DNA from: Bacteroidales bacterium
GTDB lineage: Bacteria; Bacteroidota; Bacteroidia; Bacteroidales; VadinHA17
Assembly (NCBI GenBank): GCA_025455395.1
Contig: JALOMO010000019.1
Location: forward strand, 1-37,106
Direction of reading: 5' to 3'
DNA: 37,106 nucleotides
The first letter of the stretch is position 1; each line of letters begins with the position of its first letter. Shown piece by piece: positions 27,001 to 35,008 of the stretch. The notes below the pieces were generated by a model, which did no database searches, was not told the origin of the DNA, and was given only the letters and a program-made list of their open reading frames with translations. A program made the position numbers and the translations under genes.

Positions 27001-27065
27001 TTTATTTCGAGGTACTGAAGCGGATGGTTTTTTTCTTCGGAACCCCCGGAATTCAAAAAAAGTAA
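24054..27065 (+). CDS. TerB-like/ABCG-type ABC transporter (ATPase and permease in one chain)
   Basis: 1003 residues. Residues 1-145 are all-helical and resemble a TerB-like tellurite-resistance-type domain (ALIVKQDGGMLQSEMNYVSDFL). A beta-rich linker (about 165-240) follows. The ATPase has Walker A GASGTGKTT (271-279), signature SGGQRKR (from 378), Walker B VLFLDEP (Asp401, Glu402) and EPTSGLASRDS, the ABCG/White form. The ABC-2 permease starts about residue 560, with REHFLNLSRGSYLLSKV, then a roughly 200-residue extracytoplasmic stretch before a final transmembrane helix (VLLVLFSTLILYILLYF). One chain is a half-transporter, so a homodimer is expected. Substrate unknown. A lipoprotein and a secreted protein gene follow on the same strand. 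Confidence 0.88.
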   Translation: MSEAILRAMMELFALIVKQDGGMLQSEMNYVSDFLNKQLPHKSASEYMRLFLENSGPLQVNKVKPDKETASVRDSVRIFNLCTQINKTLSQEQRVIALLRCFELIDYDKQYTPQRMNIINTIAEVFRVSQEEFNSIWLFVREEEKDKFGDPAVKLISDGSNSTGNSFFVFLRVASVNLYFVRSFFSGTTLLNGLPMTARKVYTFAQGSSVQAIPSFTVYYGDVTARYVSYADLHRLSFVADRLTYSFPDGSPAISDLSFSTSEGKLIGIMGASGTGKTTLLNLLSGLTKPASGDVRINGKSIFSQGNGLDGVIGFVPQDDLLVEELTVFENLFYAASLCLAGRSRNELTDIVNQTLNTLGLYEKRNYRVGSPLNKVISGGQRKRLNIALELVREPSVLFLDEPTSGLASRDSENVIDLLHDLTFKGKLVITVVHQPSSDIFKGFDNILVLDQSGHMVFYGNPIEAIVHFKTLDAQINNEIGECYSCGNVNSETLFNILESRILDEFGRDTDKRKISPAEWAEAYRKGHPVIPVSEVTTPAFSTLQRPSWWKQVLIYLSRDVRSKVANRQYLMLMLLEGPVLGLILSFIIRYIADPSSNVYVFRENENIPIYIFMSVIVALFLGLTISAEEIFRDRKILTREHFLNLSRGSYLLSKVSVLILISSLQTFLFLIVANPVLGIKGLFFTYWAALFTTAFCANMIGLNISSAFNSAITIYIVIPLLMIPMMVLSGAMFPFDKLNRKIGSVDKVPLIAEVMPPRWTYEALMVRQFTGNEYGRRVYPLRKQMSISDFNTIYRLPRIQEALEKAMITLEREGRISGEDNSLNLIRNELRTIASAGGLEPFYGQDSVTSALFTKELGIRTAGWLSDAEKEFRRISNNADLRLDAYVRDNRQVLNSLYDDYHNDKLEEIVRKVYEKNKILEYKERLIQNVDLIYLEPQNSDKLSFRTHFMAPVKSFFGYRPDTFTFNVLLVLFSTLILYILLYFEVLKRMVFFFGTPGIQKK

Positions 27066-27093
27066 AACAGACGCTTTGAATGACCAATTTTCT

Positions 27094-27101
27094 TACATTT
27101 G
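27094..27101 (+). promoter_or_regulatory. Candidate internal promoter before the lipoprotein gene
   Basis: TACATTTG is an exact TAnnTTTG match 21 bases ahead of the chosen ATG, with TTTG 15 bases further upstream (a short spacer for a -33 element). It would allow the lipoprotein and secreted protein to be made apart from the transporter. Confidence 0.45.
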
Positions 27102-27122
27102 TATACTAACACTGCTTTTTTG

Positions 27123-28040
27123 ATGAAAGGACTCATAATTAAGCTGATTGCCATTCTCCTACTTGTCTCTGTCTGCTCATGCAGGAACAGTGTAAGGAGG
27201 CAGGGCAACCTTCATTTTCCTGTTGCTGATTCAGTACCAGCGGGAGAAGCTGAAAGTCTGAGTGACGAAGCTCTCGACGATATAGTTCAGAATATGGCCT
27301 CACCGGTTGAGATATCGTCAATCCTGCAGGCAATGGAGGTTCCGTTCTCGGCTGCCTATCTTGCTCCTACAGATGAATCTGACAAGCTCTCAACCAACTT
27401 CGGCAAAGCCGTAATGCTTGGCATCTACGGTGCTGACCTGGGCTATCTCAACATGTATGAGAAGACAGGCAATTCGATTGATGTCTTGTCAACCATTAAA
27501 ACCCTTGCAGACGGACTTCGTGTTGGGCAATATTTTGATTTCGAGACGCTTAAGCGCCTTTCAATAAATAACAGCAACCTTGATTCACTCCTTTTTCTTT
27601 CAGTAAGCTCATTTAACAAAATTGATGAATATCTGAGAGATAACGGTCGCGGTTCGATATCAGCCCTGATGATAGCAGGAGTATGGATTGAGGGTCAGTA
27701 CCTGGCTACACAGGTGGCAAGTGAGTATCATGACAGAATACTCAGAGACCGTATTGGCGAACAGAAGATAATTCTTAACGATCTGCTTATGCTGCTTCGA
27801 CCTTACAAAAACAGCAGCACAGAGTATTCAGGTCTGTTTGAGATGATGGAAGGAATCAGTTCTGCATACCACGATGTGACAATAACCTATAAACTTGGCG
27901 AACCGGAAACCGTTGAGCAGGACGGGCGGTTGGTGATGATTCAACATGAGGAGAGCAATGTTGAGATGACAGATGAACAGTTGGCTAAGATTACCACACT
28001 TTCGAAGGATATCAGGAACAAAATAATATCAGGCATATAA
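27123..28040 (+). CDS. Uncharacterised helical lipoprotein linked to the ABC transporter
   Basis: 305 residues from MKGLIIKLIAIL; an ATG eight codons earlier was rejected because it adds a polar stretch before the signal. The lipobox is SVCSC, and RNSVRR follows, so there is no acidic surface signal and an inner-face or periplasmic anchor is expected. The mature part is mostly alpha-helical (FGKAVMLGIYGADLGYLNMYEK, DVLSTIKTLADGLRVGQYFDFETLKRL, ALMIAGVWIEGQYLATQVASEY) with a methionine/glutamate-rich tail. I do not recognise a named family. It lies 57 bases after the ABC gene and one base before the next gene, which suggests the three products work together. Confidence 0.75.
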   Translation: MKGLIIKLIAILLLVSVCSCRNSVRRQGNLHFPVADSVPAGEAESLSDEALDDIVQNMASPVEISSILQAMEVPFSAAYLAPTDESDKLSTNFGKAVMLGIYGADLGYLNMYEKTGNSIDVLSTIKTLADGLRVGQYFDFETLKRLSINNSNLDSLLFLSVSSFNKIDEYLRDNGRGSISALMIAGVWIEGQYLATQVASEYHDRILRDRIGEQKIILNDLLMLLRPYKNSSTEYSGLFEMMEGISSAYHDVTITYKLGEPETVEQDGRLVMIQHEESNVEMTDEQLAKITTLSKDIRNKIISGI

Positions 28041-28041
28041 G

Positions 28042-28482
28042 ATGAAGTCCAGAATTATAATCCTTTCACTGTCACTTGTGCTTCTGCCGGCTATTCTTAA
28101 AAGTCAGCCTACCGCAGATGATAACGTGAGCGGCTGTGTTATGTCTGCCGGCGCCAACGCAACCTATCTGAAAGACTACAGGATTCAGCTTCCGAAAGCA
28201 ACCACCGGTAGTGCTGCCCCTGTTCATAAAGCAAATATGTACCTGATGAAGAACATGAAATACAGGTTTTCTCTCTGTGATGCGCCAGGTTCAAACGGAG
28301 ATCTCTGTATTACAATATATGATCAGGGAAAAGAGCTTGTATCATCATTCAATAAGAGCACCGGGAAGAATTACACTTCAGTTGACTTTGTTTGTAACAA
28401 GACAGGACTCTATAGCCTCTGGTATGGATTTGTAGGCGGAGAGCAGGGTGCAGGAGTAGGGGTGGTGTCTATTATTAAATGA
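28042..28482 (+). CDS. Small secreted beta-rich protein of unknown function
   Basis: 146 residues with a signal peptide (MKSRIIILSLSLVLLPAILKSQ). The mature 124 residues look like a small beta-sandwich: KANMYLMKNMKYRFSLCDA, DLCITIYDQGKELVSSF, SVDFVCNKTGLYSLWYGF, then a glycine-rich GGEQGAGVGVVSII end. The strand pattern (ligand-type sandwich ending in a YSLWYGF strand) recalls pre-peptidase C-terminal-like domains, but I would not assign it. Four cysteines in the mature part (SGCVM, LCDA, DLCI, FVCNK) could form disulfides. It starts one base after the lipoprotein stop, so it is certainly in the same transcript. Its stop abuts the stop of the convergent gene. Confidence 0.7.
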   Translation: MKSRIIILSLSLVLLPAILKSQPTADDNVSGCVMSAGANATYLKDYRIQLPKATTGSAAPVHKANMYLMKNMKYRFSLCDAPGSNGDLCITIYDQGKELVSSFNKSTGKNYTSVDFVCNKTGLYSLWYGFVGGEQGAGVGVVSIIK

Positions 28483-29469
28483 TCAGTAGGGCCAGAGCCT
28501 CGAAATAAGAATCATCACCGCAATCAACCAGAAAAATATCTCTGCAGTTACTATGCGCCGTGTGAACGCGCAGTAATTCGTCATTATGTACGCCAGGGGG
28601 ATGGCTGCAAGAGCCATAAGTTCAACTGAGATTGCGGGTACAAAGACAAATGCTATCGCACATAGCGTCAGCATCCAGAGCAAAAGAGTAAATATCTTTC
28701 TTGACCTGATCTTCTTTGACGGCAACTCTGACAGAAGAGTGACAAGGGCCTGAAGGATCCAGAGCGCCATCAATATGAGGAGGATAATCAGAGTACGGCT
28801 ATAGAATACTGATGGAGAATCTTCGAAGAGGTTATTGCCTATTATTTCTGTAAGGTCGGAAAGCTCTCTCCCGGTAAGGTACCATACTGCATAGAGCACT
28901 ACCCATGGCAACAGGGCTCCGAACAGTGTAATGGCAATCTCCCGCAGGTCAGGTGACCTGAGTATCAGTAAACCTATTATCACCAGCAGCACAAACCACA
29001 GTGCCCCGGCATAGAACATTCCTGCAAATGAGACGATCAGGGCAGCATCGAACAGATTGTATGCAATACCATTCATCCTGTAGGCTGCCATCATTCTCCA
29101 TAGTCCGATTGTGACGAACAGGGCTGCCGGGAGACACGGATTAAGCACCATATCTCCCGGAAAGACCGAATAAAAGATAATAAAGAACAATGCAGGCAGG
29201 TAGGTACGTCGAGGTATAAAGAACAGTGTGGTATTAAACCGGACTAAGATTATTACAAGTAAAAGTAGAATGGCAAATGAAGCCACTACAGCCATAAAAG
29301 GAGACTGTGCCAGGAAAGCGTGGATAATTCTCCACAATGGCATGAATGTGCCTGCGGCAGGGTCCAGGTTCTCTGGCGGATCAATAAAATGCTCTGCCCA
29401 GAGTGCCCCGGCTATAATCGTCATCATCAACCACGGACCGATGCCTGTTCCCCTGAAGAGTTTTATCAT
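28483..29469 (-). CDS. DUF6427-like multi-pass membrane protein
   Basis: 328 residues from MIKLFRGTGIGPW; its ATG overlaps the purD stop as ATGA, which fixes the start and suggests translational coupling. About ten hydrophobic segments are visible, with a short loop containing RRTYLPALFF and another with RSPDLREI near the middle. The opening MI.LFR and the pattern of a near-N-terminal membrane helix followed by a conserved LFFIPRRTYLP segment are those of the DUF6427 family of Bacteroidota, whose function is not established. It is last in the seven-gene run, and its stop directly abuts that of the convergent secreted-protein gene. Confidence 0.7.
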   Translation of the reverse strand: MIKLFRGTGIGPWLMMTIIAGALWAEHFIDPPENLDPAAGTFMPLWRIIHAFLAQSPFMAVVASFAILLLLVIILVRFNTTLFFIPRRTYLPALFFIIFYSVFPGDMVLNPCLPAALFVTIGLWRMMAAYRMNGIAYNLFDAALIVSFAGMFYAGALWFVLLVIIGLLILRSPDLREIAITLFGALLPWVVLYAVWYLTGRELSDLTEIIGNNLFEDSPSVFYSRTLIILLILMALWILQALVTLLSELPSKKIRSRKIFTLLLWMLTLCAIAFVFVPAISVELMALAAIPLAYIMTNYCAFTRRIVTAEIFFWLIAVMILISRLWPY

Positions 29470-30749
29470 CTGGCAGTGGTTTGGAGATCGAATCCTATAT
29501 CCTTTCTGCAATAGGCGCCATCAAAGCGGATTTTTAAGATGCTCCTGTAGCTCTTTTCGAGAGCCTCTTCCATTGTCCTTCCGAGGGAGGTGACGGCAAG
29601 TACCCGTCCTCCTGAAGTCACAAGGCTCCCCTGGTTGTTTCTGGTCCCTGCATGATATACAATGCTCTCTGTCACCTCTTCTGTGCCGGAAATAAGGAAT
29701 CCTTTGCCGAATTCATCGGGATACCCTCCGGAGACCATCATCACCGTCACTGCCGTGTCGCCGCAGCACTTGATGTGTCGGTCACCAAGATTCCCTTCGG
29801 CTACCCCTTCGAGCAGGTCGAACAGGTCGCTCTCTATGCGCGGTAATATAACCTCAGTCTCGGGGTCACCAAGACGAGCGTTGTACTCAATCACATAAGG
29901 CTCTCCCTTAACATTCATCAGCCCGAAGAAGATAAAACCTTTGTAGTCTATCCCCTCCTGTCTCAGTCCGTCGATGGTGGGTATAATTATTCTCTGCTCC
30001 ACTCTTTTCATGAATTCCGGCGTGGCAAAAGAGACAGGTGATACGGCTCCCATGCCACCGGTGTTCTTTCCGGTGTCACCCTCGCCAACACGCTTATAAT
30101 CTTTGGCTTCAGGAAGGATTTTATACGATACTCCGTCTGTTATGACAAATGCTGATAATTCTATCCCCGTAAGATACTCTTCGATGACAACCCGGTTGCT
30201 TGCCTTTCCGAACCGTCCGGCAATCATTGCATCCAGCTCAATGACAGCCTCATTGTAATCATCGAGTATGAGTACTCCCTTCCCAGCGGCTAGTCCGTCT
30301 GCCTTCAGGACATAAGGTGGCCTGAGGGTTTTAAGGAAAAGAGGTGCCTCATCCATGTTCTCTGCTGAAAATGTCCGGTATGCTGCTGTAGGTATGTTAT
30401 GTCGATACATAAACGCCTTGGCAAAATCCTTGCTGCCCTCAAGCAGGGCCCCTTTACGGCAAGGGCCTATCACCGGTACTGAAGCGAGCTCTGCATCAGA
30501 CTCGAAAAAATCGCGTATACCCTCAACCAGGGGAGCTTCTGGCCCGACAACAACCATCCTGATATTGTTATTGATCACGGCTGCTTTTACCGCATCGAAA
30601 TCAAGCGGATCAACAGGCAGGTTGACGGCTATGGCCGCCGTTCCCGGATTTCCCGGAGCCACAAATAACTTTAGCGGCTTTGCACTCTGTGACAGCTTCT
30701 GCGTGACAGCGTGTTCACGCCCTCCTGATCCGAGAATAAGAATATTCAT
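29466..30749 (-). CDS. purD: Phosphoribosylamine-glycine ligase
   Basis: 427 residues from MNILILGSGGREHA, the canonical PurD start; an in-frame ATG 56 codons upstream runs into the deacetylase gene and is wrong. The ATP-grasp layout is complete: N-terminal GSGGREHA loop and APGNPGTA, VVGPEAPLVEG, then KADGLAAGKGV in the ATP-grasp domain, GMGAVSP, and YNARLGDPETEVILPRI with the metal-binding acidic residues. The enzyme makes glycinamide ribonucleotide from phosphoribosylamine, glycine and ATP, the second step of de novo purine synthesis in the cytoplasm. It lies 49 bases after the deacetylase gene and overlaps the next gene by four bases. Confidence 0.97.
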   Translation of the reverse strand: MNILILGSGGREHAVTQKLSQSAKPLKLFVAPGNPGTAAIAVNLPVDPLDFDAVKAAVINNNIRMVVVGPEAPLVEGIRDFFESDAELASVPVIGPCRKGALLEGSKDFAKAFMYRHNIPTAAYRTFSAENMDEAPLFLKTLRPPYVLKADGLAAGKGVLILDDYNEAVIELDAMIAGRFGKASNRVVIEEYLTGIELSAFVITDGVSYKILPEAKDYKRVGEGDTGKNTGGMGAVSPVSFATPEFMKRVEQRIIIPTIDGLRQEGIDYKGFIFFGLMNVKGEPYVIEYNARLGDPETEVILPRIESDLFDLLEGVAEGNLGDRHIKCCGDTAVTVMMVSGGYPDEFGKGFLISGTEEVTESIVYHAGTRNNQGSLVTSGGRVLAVTSLGRTMEEALEKSYRSILKIRFDGAYCRKDIGFDLQTTAR

Positions 30750-30798
30750 TTCCTGATTTTCGTTCCCAACCCAAAAATAGTATTTAAGATGAAATAAC

Positions 30799-31422
30799 TC
30801 ATCCGCGCAGCGAATTATCGTTAAGTGACCCGAAGTGGTATCCTTCTGCAATGGATATCGAGAGGAACCTGTCGAGAAAGAGTGTTGCATGGCTACCTGC
30901 GGAATCATGCAAAACAATAATCGACCCCGGGTGCAGCCGTCTTCTTAGAATGGAGAGGGAGGTCTCCGGATCAAGCTTCTTGTCAAAATCATATGGCATG
31001 ACATCCCAGAAAACTATCCTCATTGTTCTTTCAAGGATCTTATATTGCCTGCGCCTTATCCTTCCATAGGGTGGCCTGAACATAGTACTGCAGGTAATTT
31101 CTCGTCCCTTCATGATGTCTGAGCAATATGTCCTGACACTTGTTGTGAGACCATTAAGATGGCTGTACCCATGATTACCAATGGAGTGCCCCTCAGCAGC
31201 AATGCGAGCGAATATACCTGGATGTTTCAACACCTTATGCCCGGTGCAGAAAAAAGTTGCCTTAACATTTCTGGCTTTTAGTATGTCAAGAATAACAGGA
31301 GTAGATTCAGGATCAGGGCCGTCATCGAATGTGAGGAAGAGCCTCTTCTCCGAAACAGCCATCCTGAAGAGGGCGTCAGGAAAGATAAACCTGGCAGGGA
31401 ATGGCTTTCCGAACTGTTTCAT
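30799..31422 (-). CDS. Polysaccharide deacetylase (NodB homology, CE4-type)
   Basis: 207 residues. The NodB motifs are all present: motif 1 TFDDGPDP with catalytic Asp33 and metal-binding Asp34, motif 2 NHGYSHLNG with His84 and His88, motif 3 RPPYGR (116-121), motif 4 around FWDVMPYDF, and motif 5 VLHDS with His172. No signal peptide is visible; the N-terminus is short and polar (MKQFGKPFPARFIFPDALF), so it may act at the cytoplasmic side or on a lipid-linked precursor. Family members remove N- or O-acetyl groups from sugars. The start codon shares one base with the DUF2723 stop (TAATG), so the two are coupled. Role in envelope glycan synthesis is inferred from neighbours. Confidence 0.9.
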   Translation of the reverse strand: MKQFGKPFPARFIFPDALFRMAVSEKRLFLTFDDGPDPESTPVILDILKARNVKATFFCTGHKVLKHPGIFARIAAEGHSIGNHGYSHLNGLTTSVRTYCSDIMKGREITCSTMFRPPYGRIRRRQYKILERTMRIVFWDVMPYDFDKKLDPETSLSILRRRLHPGSIIVLHDSAGSHATLFLDRFLSISIAEGYHFGSLNDNSLRG

Positions 31423-34400
31423 TACCTTTCCGGCACCTCACCGTAAAACCTGTTAAGCTCCACGGCTGCCCTGCCCGCCAGCTCAGTCATACCCATTGAA
31501 GCAGCAACATTATATACCTCATAAATTGATTGCAGCGCCAGACCGGTGTGCATATCAAGACCATACTGTTTTCTTTCTGCAAGCCCTGTGATGAAGTTGA
31601 GTGAGACCACTGAGTTATCAACGATGGTTGAAAAAATCTCTTCAGCCTTCTCTTTGTTGCCTGCCAGTGCGAGCGCCTCAATAAGGTCAATGCTGTAATA
31701 ATCATATGGCATCTTTTCTGCAGGGACAATGCTCATCCCCTTTTCAGCAGCAGCAATAGCCCTGACAGTGTCTCCCTCAGCAACAAGTGCCTTTGACAGC
31801 CGTCCGAACTGGCGCCTGAAAATATCGAAGAGCCTCCTGTTGTTTTCATCAAGATATACTCCTTCCTTCTCAGCATTTCCCCACCTGAACCTGTTCATCA
31901 TATTCTCGTACATCTCTTCTGTATCAACCATGCCAGTCTCTCCGGCAGCCTGACGGTCAATTCGTATTGGACTTACCCTGTAAGCCATCCCCTCAAGAAC
32001 AAAGAAATTTTCAAGTCCTATGTATGTTGAACCCGGGACGGTTGCAGCATAGTATAACGGACGCTCCCAGTTATTTCCTGCAACGATGTCCATGACAGCA
32101 AGGTCATTCTTTGAGGCCATAGTACCCCTGAATGTCCATATCAGAGGTGAGATCATCCTGTCAGCATGATATGGTCTGACGGCACCGGTATTGATGACAT
32201 GTGCTGAGTCAACATCAATAATGAATTCCTTTACAGGAATAAAATTGTAGAAATCGCCTCTGCCCGACAGGTCAACTTTGGCCTTGGGGTCATCAGACCC
32301 TGCGAACTCCATCACCTTCTTAATATTATAGGGCTCTTTCACCAGCGCCTCCACAGGTAACTGAACACGTTCACCCTCTAGATACTTCTCATAATGAAGG
32401 GTAAAGGGCAAAGGATCAGATTCGAAAGCTTTACGGCTCATTGATTCGATATAAAACCCGCTCTGCAGGTAGCTCAGGTTTGCCACCCTGACATCAGTGC
32501 GGAAGCCTTCTACATCCTGAATATACCACAAAGGGAAGGAATCATTATCACCGTACGTAAGAAGTATGGCGTTCTCGTCACACGAGCTCAGGTAGTTGGA
32601 GGCAATATCTCTCGCTGTATACCTGTCGGAACGGTTATGGTCATCATAATTCTGCACAAGCATCAGGCCGGGCACTGCAAATGCCAGAAGTAATGCAGGA
32701 ACTGCAGCAGCAATGTGTTCTCCTGTGAACTTCTTCAGAAGGTCATAAACCAGCATCACTCCCATGCCTATCCAAACCGCAAAAGCATAGAATGAGCCTG
32801 CATAGGCATAGTCACGCTCCCTTGGCTGACTCGGATACTGGTTCAGGTAGACAACTATTGCAAGCCCGGTCATCAGGAAGAGGAGCCCGACAAGCAGTAC
32901 TCCTTTCCTGTCGCGACTGTATTGCCAGAGAAGGCCTGCCACTCCAGCCAGCAGTGGAAGAAGGAAATATCTGTTACGGGCAGGATTATGTAGGTTATCT
33001 GCAGGCAGCAGGGCCTGGTCTCCCAGTCTTGCTTTGTCGATAAGAGGGATTCCTGATATCCAGTTACCGTCAATCACATTGCCGTTACCCTGCACATCAT
33101 TCTGACGTCCGGCAAAGTTCCACATGAAATACCTTGTATACATGAAACCCACCTGGTAGGTGAAGAAGAAGCGAAGGTTCTCGCCGAAGCTCGGGAGGGT
33201 GACCTGCTGATTCTCTCCGCCCCGCCTTAATGTTACCTTACTACCGGTAATACGGCCCCAGTGTTCATACTGTTTAATATGGTCAGGGTCAGAGCTGTAC
33301 ATCCTCGGAAAGAGAGTATTAAACCGCTTGTCATAAACATACTCCGGATAATAGTAGGGTTCATATTTACCATTCTTCTTATTGTAACCTGCCACCTCAT
33401 CCTTTACATCCACCACAGGAGCTGAATAGTAATGCCCGTAAATAAGCGGAGTACGGCCGTACTGAGTACGATTAAGGTAATAGAGGAAGGAAAAGACATC
33501 CGACGGGTCATTCTGGTTCATCGGGGGATGAGCATTAGCCCTGATTATTATCACTGCAAAGGAGGAGTAGCCCAGCATAAGGACAGCAACAACGGTAAGC
33601 ACATAATTAAGAATTATCTTACTGTTCCTCAGAGAATACCATATGCCAAATACCAGCAGCCCGACAAAGAGCACCAGGTATAAATAAAGTCCGCTGTTAT
33701 AAGGCAGCCCCAATGTATTTACAAGCAATAACTCAAACCATCCCGCTGCCTTTGCCACTCCCGGAATAAAGATGAAGTTAAGCGTGCCGAGAAGGGCAAA
33801 TGATGCAATCACCGCGTATACTATACCCTGGCGTGTGACCTTATATTTCCTGAAGTAGTACAGCAGTACGAGAACCGGCAGTGCAAGAAGGTTCAGAAGG
33901 TGAACACCAATAGACAAGCCCATCAGGTAAGCGATAAGGATAATCCATCTGTTTGCATGAGGATCGTCAGCTTCATCATACCATCTCAGCATAGCCCAGA
34001 AGACGGCAGCTGTAAAAAGTGAGCTTGTGGCATATACCTCTCCCTCAACGGCTGAGAACCAGAAGGTGTCAGAAAAAGCATACGCCAGTGCACCTATGGC
34101 GCCAGAGGCAATAACAGCAATTGCTTTTCCCCCGGTAATTATAACATCATCACCTGATGCAAGGCGTACAAGTCTTGTGATGGTCCAGAAGAGAAATAGT
34201 ATTGTAAAGGCGCTGGCAAAGGCTGATAGTATATTAATCATCATCGCAACCTTTGAGGTATCTGCACCGGCGAAGAGTGAGAAAAAACGGCCGAGCAGCA
34301 TGAAAAAAGGTGCCCCGGGAGGATGGCCCACCTCGAGCCGGAAGGCGCAGAGGATAAACTCACCGCAGTCCCAGAAGCTGGCGGTGGGTTCAATAGTCAG

Positions 34401-34475
34401 AAGGTAAAGCAGCAGTGAGATGGCGAAAACGGACCATCCTGCAATGTTGTTCCAGATGCGGAATCCTTTTATCAT
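31422..34475 (-). CDS. DUF2723 / TMEM260-like membrane protein, candidate protein O-glycosyltransferase
   Basis: 1017 residues. The N-terminal 350 residues contain many transmembrane helices starting SVFAISLLLYLLTIEPTASFWDCGEFI, with the conserved SxxDCGEF and HPPGAP motif that marks DUF2723 proteins; the Asp-Glu pair corresponds to the GT-C catalytic loop. A further helix cluster lies around 510-620, followed by a large soluble C-terminal part including DENAILLTYGDNDSFPLWY, and a helical, tetratricopeptide-like end. Human TMEM260, in the same Pfam family, is a protein O-mannosyltransferase; that bacterial members act the same way is inference. Its ATG overlaps the DNA glycosylase stop (ATGA). 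Confidence 0.88.
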   Translation of the reverse strand: MIKGFRIWNNIAGWSVFAISLLLYLLTIEPTASFWDCGEFILCAFRLEVGHPPGAPFFMLLGRFFSLFAGADTSKVAMMINILSAFASAFTILFLFWTITRLVRLASGDDVIITGGKAIAVIASGAIGALAYAFSDTFWFSAVEGEVYATSSLFTAAVFWAMLRWYDEADDPHANRWIILIAYLMGLSIGVHLLNLLALPVLVLLYYFRKYKVTRQGIVYAVIASFALLGTLNFIFIPGVAKAAGWFELLLVNTLGLPYNSGLYLYLVLFVGLLVFGIWYSLRNSKIILNYVLTVVAVLMLGYSSFAVIIIRANAHPPMNQNDPSDVFSFLYYLNRTQYGRTPLIYGHYYSAPVVDVKDEVAGYNKKNGKYEPYYYPEYVYDKRFNTLFPRMYSSDPDHIKQYEHWGRITGSKVTLRRGGENQQVTLPSFGENLRFFFTYQVGFMYTRYFMWNFAGRQNDVQGNGNVIDGNWISGIPLIDKARLGDQALLPADNLHNPARNRYFLLPLLAGVAGLLWQYSRDRKGVLLVGLLFLMTGLAIVVYLNQYPSQPRERDYAYAGSFYAFAVWIGMGVMLVYDLLKKFTGEHIAAAVPALLLAFAVPGLMLVQNYDDHNRSDRYTARDIASNYLSSCDENAILLTYGDNDSFPLWYIQDVEGFRTDVRVANLSYLQSGFYIESMSRKAFESDPLPFTLHYEKYLEGERVQLPVEALVKEPYNIKKVMEFAGSDDPKAKVDLSGRGDFYNFIPVKEFIIDVDSAHVINTGAVRPYHADRMISPLIWTFRGTMASKNDLAVMDIVAGNNWERPLYYAATVPGSTYIGLENFFVLEGMAYRVSPIRIDRQAAGETGMVDTEEMYENMMNRFRWGNAEKEGVYLDENNRRLFDIFRRQFGRLSKALVAEGDTVRAIAAAEKGMSIVPAEKMPYDYYSIDLIEALALAGNKEKAEEIFSTIVDNSVVSLNFITGLAERKQYGLDMHTGLALQSIYEVYNVAASMGMTELAGRAAVELNRFYGEVPER

Positions 34476-34996
34476 ATCATTTTTGTTTGTTCAGTTATCA
34501 TAAAACGCCATGGTTTGCTTACCCATGGTTCACCGGCATAGTTTATTCCCACCCGCGGTCCTGCTGTAACTGACGGTTGTAGTCCGCGGTCCTCTATCCA
34601 TATCTTGTCAGATGAGGTAATATCTTCTTCGTTGAAAGATCCGTCAATGCCGATTCCTTTCGTCACCCGGCCTGGGCCGGTAAACTGTCCGGCTCCTCTT
34701 ATGAGCACAGCCTGTGGATATTCGGCCGGGCCTGTCACCACATTCATCATCCAGTGCATCCCGTAGATAAAATAAAGGTAAAGATGACCACCCTGCCTGT
34801 ACATCACCTCCGTGCGACGGGTTCTGCCCTTGCTGGCATGACAAGCCCTGTCGTCGCTGCCAAGATATGCTTCTGTCTCCCTTATCATATAACGCCTAAT
34901 GCTTCTGCCTTCAGCAATAACGAGATCCATGCCCGGCAACAGCTTTGCGACAGTCACCGCATCGGCTAGAAAAAAATCTCTGCTTAATCCTGGCAT
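34472..34996 (-). CDS. 3-methyladenine DNA glycosylase, AAG/MPG family
   Basis: 174 residues, close to the size of short bacterial AAG proteins. The active-site segment RETEAYLGSDDRACHA carries Glu42 (the water-activating residue, matching human Glu125), Tyr44 (base-stacking) and His53. LYLYFIYGMHWMMNVV supplies the intercalating and pocket tyrosines, and the C-terminal TAGPRVGINYAGEPWVSKPWRF is the family's second lobe. The enzyme excises alkylated purines and, in several homologues, hypoxanthine and ethenoadenine. It is wedged between guaD-like and DUF2723 genes, 12 bases after the former and overlapping the latter, so it is probably expressed constitutively with them rather than as part of an Ada-type response. 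Confidence 0.95.
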   Translation of the reverse strand: MPGLSRDFFLADAVTVAKLLPGMDLVIAEGRSIRRYMIRETEAYLGSDDRACHASKGRTRRTEVMYRQGGHLYLYFIYGMHWMMNVVTGPAEYPQAVLIRGAGQFTGPGRVTKGIGIDGSFNEEDITSSDKIWIEDRGLQPSVTAGPRVGINYAGEPWVSKPWRFMITEQTKMI

Positions 34997-35008
34997 ATCT
35001 GATAATAA

